Part shown: positions 34,049-44,888 of the stretch, piece by piece | Layout of the letters: every line of letters starts with the position of its first letter | Position numbering within the stretch: the stretch's first letter is position 1 | DNA from: Congeria kusceri | Taxonomy: Eukaryota > Mollusca > Bivalvia > Myida > Dreissenidae | Assembly (NCBI GenBank): GCA_027627225.1 | Contig: CM051029.1 | Location: 13,874,523-13,938,522 of the forward strand | Reading direction: 5' to 3' | DNA: 64,000 bases | The notes under the pieces: generated by a model | The model's input: only the letters and a program-made list of their open reading frames with translations | The model's database searches: none | What the model was told of the DNA's origin: nothing | Program-made: the position numbers and the translations under genes

Positions 34049-34390
34049 ATAGATCCGATTTAGACCTGGGGCTTCAAGTCCCCAAAGTGACATTTTCTAG
34101 TTGCCAGGCTTATTCCAGTTCCCAGTGAATCCAGACCCTGACTGCAGGCCTTCATCAACAAAGTCGGGACGAGTGTTGTGATTTGGCGCACCGACAAATG
34201 TACCGGTGTCGGTCGTGTGTGTGTGCCAGCCTAGCGGGTGCAGGTTTTAGACTGTTCCGAAGGTGACGTCAGACGGTGCGGGGGTCTGCGGACGGGCATT
34301 CGAAGGGCAACTAAAAAGCTGAACACTAGACGTTGAAATTGCTGTATATTAGATGAAATAAATAGTGTTATTGATCACAGAAAGTGTTAC
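34049..34390 (+). other. GC-rich 3' tail of the retroelement; possible LTR start
   Basis: The base composition stays GC-rich to about 34330, then drops sharply. A purine-rich stretch (AAAGTCGGGACGAG) at 34160-34173 is followed by TGTTGTGATTTGGCG at 34174, the arrangement expected for a polypurine tract and a 3' LTR beginning TG. AATAAA occurs at about 34358. No second LTR is in the window, so the LTR reading is unproven. Confidence 0.35.
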
Positions 34391-36150
34391 AGCAACAACT
34401 GTTATCGATGTTGCGCATAGAAAGTAACGGTACTTAAGTACATTTCATTCATATCAAAAGTGTTACCGATAGCCACTGCTTATATTTTAAAATTATATGT
34501 ATTTGTCAACTGCTTATAGACATCACACAATTGTAGTTAACAATGCTTCCTTAATATTCTCTGAAAATGAACTTTATTTTTGCAATTGTAATTTTGTTCT
34601 TGGATCTGTCCACAGAAGTCAATCATATGCAACGTTATGCAAAGTGTTTTTGCAGTCATAGCAGTGTGATATCATTTGTTAACTTCCCTTATTAGGTAAA
34701 ATAGTCTACACAATCGCATGGTGAAGCGTGTGGTGCACTTATTTTGGAAAGTGTTTTTCTAAAAGAGCTTTGTGCATGGACTTTATCAAAAAGCCTTAAA
34801 TAATAATTATGTTTTCTAAATCTCATTGTGTTTATTAATGATATATAATAATATACCACATTTAATCCTTTCTTACTTTAGTTGGTTTGCCATTTGCAGA
34901 ATATAAAACTTACTTGTAATTAACATATGTATGTTGTCCTTATACGGTATTCAATAAATGTGTAAGTTACTTTATGCATAATGATAACCAAGCAATGCAT
35001 TTATGTACTATACATGTATCATCAATCACTTGTTTTCTTTATAAAACCGGAAAAATAAATAATATCACACATAGCCATGATGACATTTTGGCCTGTGTTA
35101 CATTACTATTTAGATCACATTAAATACTCTAGATATATACAATTCTGGTAAAAAGCATGACTGTGAACTGCACATAAATCATATAGCACAATAAAATAGC
35201 AATCAAAGAATAACACATCATGAGTAAATTCAAACACATTTAAAAGCCAATCACAGTGTGGACAACCCCAACACTTGATGAGACACTATAGCACACAGAC
35301 TTTACTGGTATTAAGGTATGATAATGGACTAAAATGTGAGGAAATTCCACAAATAGATATAACAATCTCAAAGTATGGCATAGTATGGGAAAATAAACCT
35401 TACAAACGCGTTTTAGTATGACTGTATTATCAAGCAATTACAAACGCATTATTATGTTCAGTAGGTAAGTTTGTTATTTGATACATGTCACTGCATATAC
35501 CAGTGTTATAAAACATTTGAGAATGGTCACAGGACTAAGGCTCACAAACTAATTCAAGTATACAAGTAGTAAGTGTCATGTTAGTTTTTCAGAGCCACAT
35601 CTCAATGTTACTTACTTGATCATTCATTAATATTCAGTATTTAAAACACCGAACTTTCTGACATTTAATACCAAGCCCTAATTAAACAACAATTGATTGA
35701 ACACATAAAGCACGATCAAGATAATATACAATATAAAGAGGACTGATATGATGAAATCAAACTTTAACCTAGAAATTCTACAGTTTCAACTATTTGTAAT
35801 AAATCTTTAAATATTTAAAATGTCCTGTTCGTTTAACTAAACCGTTTTAAAAGAATATTATCTAATAATTTTTTTTTGTATATATTACATTACAATCCTA
35901 ATGCAGAAAAGGCGAAAGACCGATACGATTTACAGGCCCGACTGACCTTCGAAAGAAAACAAATTACAGGGCAGTTATAAACTTCAACAACCTAGATCAA
36001 ATTTGAAATACATATTATATTTACTGATACAAATCAAACGGACTTTCGACATTTTTACCGGCAATGTCCGGCGGGCCTGCGGAATTTCGCCATATCTACT
36101 GATTTAGAATATGTAAATTTAAAAAAAGACACTGTGTTCGATAAACACAC
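34391..36150. other. non-coding AT-rich stretch
   Basis: No gene or repeat family recognised on either strand. Confidence 0.5.
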
Positions 36151-36159
36151 ATGCCCCCG

Positions 36160-36720
36160 AATAGTGATGGACAGATCAATGTGAAAGTAAGGTAGGGTGA
36201 TAGGGTAGATTGGGAACTGTCATAAGTAACAACTGTGTATATATCCAAACGTTGTAGTAAGCGATTATAGTGCTAGACAAAACAGTACAATCTAGTTAAT
36301 TAAGAAATGTCACTTTGGAAATCAGAATTTTGGAACTTTGGAGCCCACATTATGTCAAGGTCGATGTGAGCTTGGGTGATATGGTGGATATAATGGTCTT
36401 AAGCATCAACTGTGTAAGTGAGGTAGTAAGCGGTGTTGGTTCTAGACGAAACGGTACAGTCTAGTTAACCATGAAAAAGCCCTTTGAATTATATTAAGTG
36501 CCAAAAAATTAGGTCAAGGTCAAGATCAAAGTGATGTTGGGTGATATTGGTGGATAGAGAATGGACATTAGCAACAACTTTGTAAGTATCCAAGTGTTGT
36601 AGTAAGTGATGTTTGTGCTAGACGAAACGGTAAAATCTACTTAATCTTGTCACAGATGGACGAACGGAAGGACGGACTGACATGACAATCACTATATGCC
36701 TCACGCACTAAGATGCCGGG
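36160..36720 (-). repeat. repeat family C array, unit about 173 bp (three copies)
   Basis: Units are marked by 'gctagacgaaacggtacaatctagtt'-type segments near 36271, 36445 and 36616, each preceded by 'aacaactgtgtaagtatcc'. The array ends in GGACGAACGGAAGGACGGAC at 36658-36677. It is the reverse complement of the array at 50265-50401 and 57232-57990. Confidence 0.8.
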
Positions 36721-37985
36721 GACATATATGTATACAGTTATTTAAACTTTAACTAACAGCAATTAAAATTGCATGTTTTCTAAACAACAACTACTGAATA
36801 TAAATATCAAATAACACTGGTAATTATGTCATTCATTGTTTCTCTTATTTAGTTTGGTGAGGGCTAATGCACTTCATTTCTAACTGACTGTCTCTTGTAA
36901 TGAGCACGAAAATGCAATTACTGCCTCTTTGACAATTAATTAAACTGATAACTGTTTGGCAATCAGAAGTATGGGGTGTTTCAAATTCATTTGTTTACAT
37001 CCGCTGCATTTAAGATCCCCCGCACCAAGTCACTTTTTTAGTATCCTCATTGTACGCTTGCATTGCATCATCGGTTTTTAACATTAACAAATGTTCTGAA
37101 AGTGCAAATTAAAATTATGTGTTAAAATTAAATGAGCATTAAGAAATACATAGAATGTCAGACAGTGCGAAACATGTCAGACAGGTCAGACAAAAATGAG
37201 GGTTTCTGGCAAAATTTATCAAAAACCGTAGACATAATATAATTAAATATTAGTTAGACTTGTGTTTGATGTATAAAATAATTATAATTGCAACAGTCAG
37301 CTATGTGCATTATGGTATGCTAAATACATAAATAATAATCAATTAGTACATAGTGTAAATCATGTTTTTCAACATGCAGTGTATGCTTTACAAATTGCTG
37401 TGTCTGACAGCTGATATAGAGGTTCAAAAATGTGACGAAAGTTGATATGCATTTAAACGAGTTGTCTTTGAAAACATTACCCGTAATTTTATTATATTAA
37501 GGGATTCTATTAAGATATGTGGTATTGGATAAGTTTACAACAGCCAATAACATTTCCCTATTTGACAGTCACAATGTAATCGTATAAACAAAAAATAAAT
37601 TTATTTACATAAAATATACAAAATTATTTAACAAACTATCAAACTTACTTGGACAAGGTTGGACAAGCCCCAGTTTGACAAAATGTTGTTTTCCTGCATC
37701 TATTCTGACGTTGTACTGTAGAATCAAATTCTCTTTCATAATCTGCATACCTGTGTGACGAAGGAAATACATGTATGTAGTATACATCTGCTATCAGCTA
37801 TTTACAAATGAGCAGTACAGGAACCAGTTCACAGATTGCCAAATGGACAATTTTGTTTTTATAGATTCCCCCCTCCCCAAAACAAAAATACATTATATAT
37901 AATCAGGCGAAATATCACTACTGACAAAGAAATATATTGGTAATTTAGTGTTGTTTATGAGAAATCATTAATTTCAATGGAAAAT
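36721..37985. other. non-coding stretch
   Basis: No gene recognised. An internal 'gacagtgcgaaacatgtcagacaggtcagac' stretch (about 37160-37192) is a short imperfect duplication. Confidence 0.5.
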
Positions 37986-37993
37986 ATTATAAA

Positions 37994-38704
37994 GTGTTTG
38001 TAACGCTTTTCGTCGGTATGTTGGACAGATATGTCAGGATCGTTAAATATTTTTTAAAATTATACACTTTAAAACAGGGAAATTGTATTCTTAAACAATT
38101 TGCGTTATTACAGAGATTAGAAATTGAATGCAAAAATAACGCAAACAATTGGACATCGAAAGTACGGGACATTCTTAACCAAACCGGTTTTGCCGATGTA
38201 TGGCTATTCCCTGAATCAGTGAACACAGATCAATTTATCCCGTTACTTAAAAACAGATTACGAGACCAGTACATCACTAGCTGGAATGTCAGTGTCACAT
38301 CATCTAGCTCAATGATTCTATATAAGGAACTAAAACCAGTATTCGAAAGATCATCGTATCTTGATATTGTTGAAAATATCAAACATAGGAATATTATTTC
38401 TAAATTACGTTTGTCGTCTCACAAATTATTTATAGAAACGGGTAGACACCATAACATTGTCCGAGATCAACGCAAATGTGTGTTATGCAACCTAAATGAC
38501 ACCGAGGATGAATATCACTTTGTTCTTAAATGCCCTTATTATGCTGATGTCAGCAATACATTAATTCCAAAGTATTATAGATCCCGTCCAAATATGTACA
38601 AGTTTATCGAACTAATAAATAGTTTAAACAAAATATTGTTAAGAAAACTAGCTATTTTTTGTATAAAATGCTTTAAAATACGAGAAAATGTCATATATAT
38701 GTAG
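37994..38704 (+). pseudogene. CR1-like LINE reverse transcriptase C-terminal fragment (5'-truncated)
   Basis: An open frame of 236 codons (first ATG at 38018) with no stop until 38702. It corresponds to the part of LINE pol proteins beyond the RT core: RIVKYFLKLYT, KVRDILNQTGF and RLRDQYITSW. Then come KLRLSSHKLFIETGRH and the terminal zinc-binding motif C-x2-C-x9-H-x4-C (CVLCNL..YHFVLKC). That motif occurs at the C-terminus of many jockey/CR1-type polymerases. The endonuclease and catalytic RT are absent, as expected from 5' truncation during target-primed insertion. The open frame suggests a fairly young copy. Confidence 0.8.
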
Positions 38705-38990
38705 TATAAAATATTTATATTTTTTCACAAAGAAAACATGTACAAATAATGTAATATTGTTGAAATTGTTAAAATACGTGTGACATTATGTAGTCACTAT
38801 GTATTAACCTCATCCATGTGACATTCTCACGAAAACATGTTTATTTCGTGTCTATTTAAATTGATTTATCTTCGAAATGATGTATGTTTTGTATTTACTT
38901 CAAACGCATGTTGTTATTGTATATGTGTGTTAATGACGATGAGCTTTCTACGCTTAAGTCGAAAAATAAACTATTCTGTATTCTGTAATA
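38705..38990 (+). other. LINE 3' UTR with ATTCTGT repeat tail
   Basis: About 270 bp after the stop the sequence ends AATAAACTATTCTGTATTCTGT (38965-38986). CR1-clade elements end in short ATTCT-containing octamer repeats instead of poly(A), so this tail supports the CR1-like assignment and marks the insertion's 3' boundary. Confidence 0.7.
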
Positions 38991-39027
38991 CTTACATTGC
39001 ATTAACAATTCACCTCAATGATCGGCA

Positions 39028-39100
39028 GTCCGAAAAGCCTAGTGGTTACAGATACAGTGTTATCGTGGCTGATATAGTTCGAGTCCCGGCAACGGGAAAT
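39028..39100 (+). repeat. tRNA-like SINE head
   Basis: An A-box-like AAGCCTAGTGG at 39035-39045 and a B-box-like AGTTCGAGTCC at 39076-39086 are 41 bp apart, the spacing of a tRNA internal promoter. The T-stem does not pair, so it is not a functional tRNA; a decayed tRNA-derived SINE is more likely. It sits 42 bp after the LINE tail. Confidence 0.4.
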
Positions 39101-40480
39101 TTATTTGTTTACTTTATGTATGATTTTTTTTGGTCAATCCAACTTCTTTAGTTTTTGCAGTTACAACGTTAAATAACAGTTTTTCAAAAATACGAAAATA
39201 TGTGAACAAGTCACTTTAAAAGAACAATATTTCCATGCAATTGCAACTACTGGTATTTGGCCAGTCTACTGCAGGTAAGATTCACATCATAAAGTATAAA
39301 GGCATACATGCAAATATTTTGAATAAGATAATTACTAATGTACAGCAAGTTTACAAATTTTGTACACTGTCATTAATCACACATACATTTGATGTTCATT
39401 TTTTTTGGAATTAAATATTTAATATTGATAATAGTGATAAATAAAAATATGATAATTAATGCAAGGCATGTAAAAATGAAATATAGAATTTATATGTTTT
39501 TGTATGAGATTGCTTAAGCTTATTCATACATATATACTTCACAACTCAAGTGCATGAAATGTATTGTTCCAATTACTTAAATTATTCCAACATTTTAATG
39601 TATTGCCAAATGGTGTACATTTTTATAATTAATGCATTTTCAACAAAGCAACTATATTGTTTTCCTACTGATAATCCATGCTTTACTGTCACAAAGATAA
39701 CATGAACGAAACAACACACAAATAGTTGTGAATGTTATAGGCGAAGATTCATTTTTAAATAGTCGCGACAATACATGACATTTAGTTTAGTGATTTTATT
39801 ACTTCAAATATGAGTGGATGTGCAATAATGATAATTAAAGTTATGAAAACAACTTTTCCAAGTGCAAAACACATATTTACTTACTTGTTATTTAAGGAAT
39901 GCAGGCTGTATTGTGCTGTTGACAAATCTGCAGTTGACAAAAGATTCAAAAGTCAAAGTGGCGGACGTGGATACTAGTACGTGCCAAACTGGTCAGAGGT
40001 TAGATACAAGTAATTCCAATTCCCGTAGGCTCCCATTATAAAACGGCAAATTGTCCAAGCATTTTTCTAGCCCTTTCTTTATTTTATATCGTGGAAACCG
40101 GGTATCAATTTAAAGATGAATATGTCCTCTTTCAAAAATTACAATAAAAATTTATGTCATATTACTTCTAAGAAGATGCATGTCACCTGAATGCAGACAC
40201 CAGTAGAAAACAGGGTTTCGGCTGTCATATTTCTACAAAAGCCCCACACCACAGAAAACACACCCCAACAGTTAACTTTTCAAGTTAGCCTCCTGTAAAA
40301 TGCACCAACATGTTCCAGACACACATGCAATATTAGAATAACCGCAAAATATATATTTTTGAGATTGCTAAAAGGTTTTTATACTGCAAGAGAAAAGGAA
40401 CTCTTAAGAAATAGATGGACCACGGAGGGTTACACTATGATTAACTGTTATCTAACTTCAGAGAAGCGCAAATTAGACCG
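39101..40480. other. non-coding stretch
   Basis: No gene or repeat family recognised; uniform AT-rich DNA. Confidence 0.5.
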
Positions 40481-40484
40481 AAAC

Positions 40485-41490
40485 GGGCATGTTTGCTGGG
40501 ACCCATATGGGCTTGCTAGTTAGGAACCCATATGGTCTTTCTTGCTGCGACCATTGCTTGATTTTGGGGGACGCACATAGGTTTTTTTGCTGGGACACAT
40601 ATTGGCTTGTTGGCCTGGGTCCTACCTGGGACTGATATGGGTATTGCAATGTTTGTGGGACCCACACTAAGGCATATGTGGTTAATAATCTCAGTTATAG
40701 CCCATATTTGGCCTACACAGTCTGGCTTTCCGGGACCCATACAAGCTTACTTGCTGGGGACCATATGGGCTATTTTGATGGGACCCATAGTTGGTTGCGT
40801 GCTGGGGTCCCATGCTATTTGTGACCCATATGGGCTAGTTTGTTTGGGTCCTTCGAAAGGGCCTTCTTGCTCGGACCCATATGGACATGCTTGTTTGGTA
40901 CCCATATTGGCTGACCTGCTGGGATCCATATGATATTGCTGTTGTTGACCAATATGGGCTTGCTTGTTGGGGACACATATGGGCTGTCTTTCTGCGACCC
41001 ATATTTGCTTACTTGTTGGGGATTTATTTATTTATTTGCTGGGACCCATTTGGGCCTTCTTGCTGAGCGCCCATTTTCTTGCTGGGACCTTTATGTGATA
41101 TTTTGAAAGGCCACATACTGGGTTCCTTCTTGGGGACCCACATGGGCTTGTTTGTTGGGGACCCATATGGGATGCTCTTTGAGACCCATATGGGCTAGTT
41201 TGTTGGGACTTATATTGGACTTCTTGCTGGAACCTATTTTTGCTTGCTTGTTTGGTACCCATATGGGCTCTTTTTCTTGGAGCCATATGGTCTTGCTGTC
41301 GTTGACCCATATGGGCCTGCTTGTTGGGCTGTCTTGCTGGAACTCACGCGGGCTTGCTTATTGGAGACCTATATGGGTTTTTGTAACTGGGACCCATGTG
41401 GGCTTACTTGTTTGGCGCCCGTATGGGCCTTCCTTCTGTGACCCATATACATGTAGGTGTGCTTGCCTGGGACCGAACTGGGTCAAATAT
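40485..41490. repeat. minisatellite built on GGGACCCATATGGGCTTG
   Basis: Roughly 25 imperfect units with variable spacing (about 35-50 bp), most containing GACCCATATGGGC and TTGCTTGTTGGG. The core CCCATATGGG is palindromic. The unit is open in several frames, producing long artefactual ORFs on both strands (PYGSQ-type repeats on the minus strand), which I do not call genes. Confidence 0.9.
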
Positions 41491-43150
41491 GGGCGATACA
41501 ACGCATATGCAGAAAGATATTACGGTTTTTAATCCGAATAGCTTGAACTTTAAACTTGCGCATGTCGAAAAATGTGACACCTGCTGTAAACCCAGAATAA
41601 TTCGTCGATGTCTCTTTCCATATTGTAAAATAAGTCATCCAACGATGCCATTCAATACCGTTTCACCAATTAAAGTAAATGTAATAACGGCAAATTATAG
41701 ATACAATATGATTTATGTTTCGCTATTTGCTCATATTGATATTCGGCAATTTTACATTTTGCTGTTCTGTATCGCCAGGTGGCCGCTGTAGTAGGTTTCC
41801 TCTGTAGTGACGAGTTTGCAAGCATCAGCGGATGTTCCATGCCTGTAGACGCAGAATATACAACCAGATAACGTATTTACTATGACGAAGAGATAACGTC
41901 ATAAGCGACTGTAGTTATACATCAACTCAAAATGGTGCGATATTCTGCCCTTGACATTCCAGATGACATGTCGTTGGAACGAGAACTTATCTTGGGGAAA
42001 CGAGATACAGATGTTATGGTTACAACATATTATGTCATGCTAACGTCTTTTTACCTTCGTTGGAGCGATTTAACTAAGTCGTGAGACGGATTTATTATCT
42101 CGTGGGAACGTCTTAAATAAAACATACATGTTACATAGATATGCCACCCTAGGTCTGTGTTTACTGTTCGACGATTAGAGATCTAAACTACAGCGTTGTA
42201 TTGTATTACATTGAGTTGCATTCAACATGTAGCCAAATTAGCATGGTTCTAGTGTGTTTTACACCGATGGCAAATTAGTTGTATTACTATACAGCTATGG
42301 TAACTTCATAAATCAGTACATGTATTGTGTACAGGTCTAAGCATAAGACATAAATTAAACGAGTTTTGTTACATGTACGTAATACCTAACAGCCGCGTTT
42401 GTTGATTTGCGATGTGTTTGATAAATGAAAAAAATATATTTCATGATTTCCGTCGTTACCCTAATTTGTTTTGTTACTTTATGTTAGTTTATGTTAAGTT
42501 TTCATATATAAAAACCTCTTGATGTAGGTTGTAAGGTTTGTGATGATTTTGCCACAGGATATAATAAGCTAAATGCTATTTTTGATATAATTTCTATTTA
42601 GAGCGTTTGATTTCATTAGTGGAAATATTATTTATAAGAGTGTCTTTTTATCTGTTAAATACACTAAGACTTAGTGTAATTTAAAAGAAAGTTGATGGCA
42701 AAAATTGTTATAATGGATTTTGATTGGTCTCTATCCAGATTATATGTCTGTAGATTAAATGCATTAAAATTAATAATGAGCCACACCTGAATTCAATTCT
42801 TTTTGCGATAGTTGTTGCTTAGAAATGTGCAACAGAGCTCGACGTGCAGGATGCTATATAGATTGAGTACGAACAGAATATGTTAAGGACTTAACCTTCA
42901 GCTTATATGTAGGTCACAATGTCCGTGCTTTATGCATGAAGTCATTTTGTACCTGCGTATGAATATATATTTAATTATCAAAATATATTTTACTGAATTA
43001 TGTTCACCTTAAGATCAATACTTGCAAAATGTCCCCACCCATTACTGAAAAATTTTCCAAGCTAATTCCTTAGCTGTTTATTACCGATCAAAGTCATACT
43101 AAAAAACCATGTGGATATAACATGATTTAAAAATAAAGTTAAACGATATA
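41491..43150. other. non-coding stretch
   Basis: No gene or repeat family recognised on either strand. Confidence 0.5.
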
Positions 43151-43194
43151 TGCGTGTATATGTACAGCGAATAATGATAGCATTTATTATTCCC

Positions 43195-44080
43195 AAAATG
43201 CAGTAATTTCCACAGAATTATATGATGGGTAAGTGTCTCTTGCGATAGCAATTTACACATGTATCATCACCATATCGTAATATTGCACCAATACATCACA
43301 CATGCTACTATTAGAATAAAACGACACAGTGTACCTTGTATTGCCTGATATAGGTTAATCACGTTATAATGGTCCTTAATAATTTAATATTTTATAAAGT
43401 TTTATGTTTGTCCTTCACATGGAAATGCATGGTAGATAATCAATAAAGTCAAATACACAATTCTGAAACAAAAAAGGAAACACCGAGTTTTCTTTTATAC
43501 AACTGATTTGTTGTATCTTTAATGACAGGGTTAGTTTTGTACGAAGATATGTTTCAAATAGAACTTAAACTACATTAATGGAAATTTTCCGGTTCAGTAA
43601 GCTATATTATAATTCGTTAAACAGTTTGTTTAACTTTCGGAAAAAATATGATGAAAAAGTGTCGCTTGCAATAGCAATTTATACATGTATAATTATTTGA
43701 CGTGAGTAATTCGTAATATTAAACCAATACGTCTCATGTTATTATGAGAATAAAACGACACAGTGCATGTCTTATTGCCTGATACAGTGAAATCACGTTA
43801 TCATGTTTCTTAATGCTTTCTTAAGCTGTATGTCTTTCACAAGATAATTACAGAGAAATGCATGGAATATACAAATTAAGTCAAATAAATAATTCTCAAA
43901 TAAAAATGTAAAAAACATTGAGTTTTAAAAAAGAAACTACACCAATGGCATATGTTTCGATTCAATCTGGTATAGCAGAATTCGCTTAACAGTTTGTTTA
44001 ACTTACGGAATAACATTAAAATATGCAATATCAGGTATACCATAATTCGTTTAACAGTTTGTTTAACTAATGGAATGACA
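43195..44080. repeat. tandem duplication, unit about 425 bp
   Basis: Two diverged copies share 'aagtgtc.cttgc.atagcaattta.acatgtat' (near 43234 and 43659), 'aataaaacgacacagtg' and 'taacagtttgtttaact'. A partial third copy of the last segment is at about 44045-44075. Non-coding. Confidence 0.8.
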
Positions 44081-44888
44081 TTAATATACGCAAAACATAA
44101 TAGTTTTCAAAGCAGATACTATACATATATAATTTTACACGAATCATTGAGAACTGTTTTTAAATGACAAGTTATGGTGTTTCTCAAAATATACATCTAT
44201 ACATGTGTATCAACGGCAGTTAATCTACACTTGCAGGTACTCTACACCTCCTGCATTTGATGATTGTTTAGTGAAAGTATGATTAGTGTGACAATAACAC
44301 AACCTTAAGTCTACATTTAAGGTTATTAAACACGTGGCGCATTATTAAACCATAATAAAATGAAGTAGTGTGTACATTTTGGATGAACATTTATATAAAC
44401 ATTGTGAAAAAAAAAACAGACTGTAATTTATGTTATATGACCTGTAATATGTCCGCCAATTATTTGCACTGTATTCTTAGAATAATGCAAATTGTACATT
44501 TTAGTGTATGCTTTATTTGAATACTGTCTAATGTTTCTTAATAATTTATTATTAATTACAACAACTATAATATATATCATTATATATGATAATTATAAAT
44601 ACCAGTATACCAATAATTACAAGAGTTAATAGTCCACAAACGCTTGCCAAAGATGTTTGAATGTATTTTTTTTACTTGCAAAATAATGACATTTACAAAC
44701 AAGAAAAATATACAAGTCAACTACTTTTGTAACAAAACCAATAGAAATATCAATCGTGCATGTAAATACAAATGTACTTCATTCTCTTCAATAATGGAGT
44801 TATTGTTGTACTGTTAGCTTACAGGAGTGTTGGATGTATTCATATGTCGTATATGTATTCATAGCTCGTTCATGTGTATTTCTTCATG
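44081..44888. other. non-coding stretch downstream of the NCKHF gene
   Basis: Contains the 3' flank of the minus-strand gene; no clear AATAAA in the expected position was found, and no other gene. Confidence 0.45.

Noticed and set aside
40607..41532. Several long overlapping ORFs on both strands
   Set aside because: They are generated by the ATATGG minisatellite, whose unit is open in several frames.
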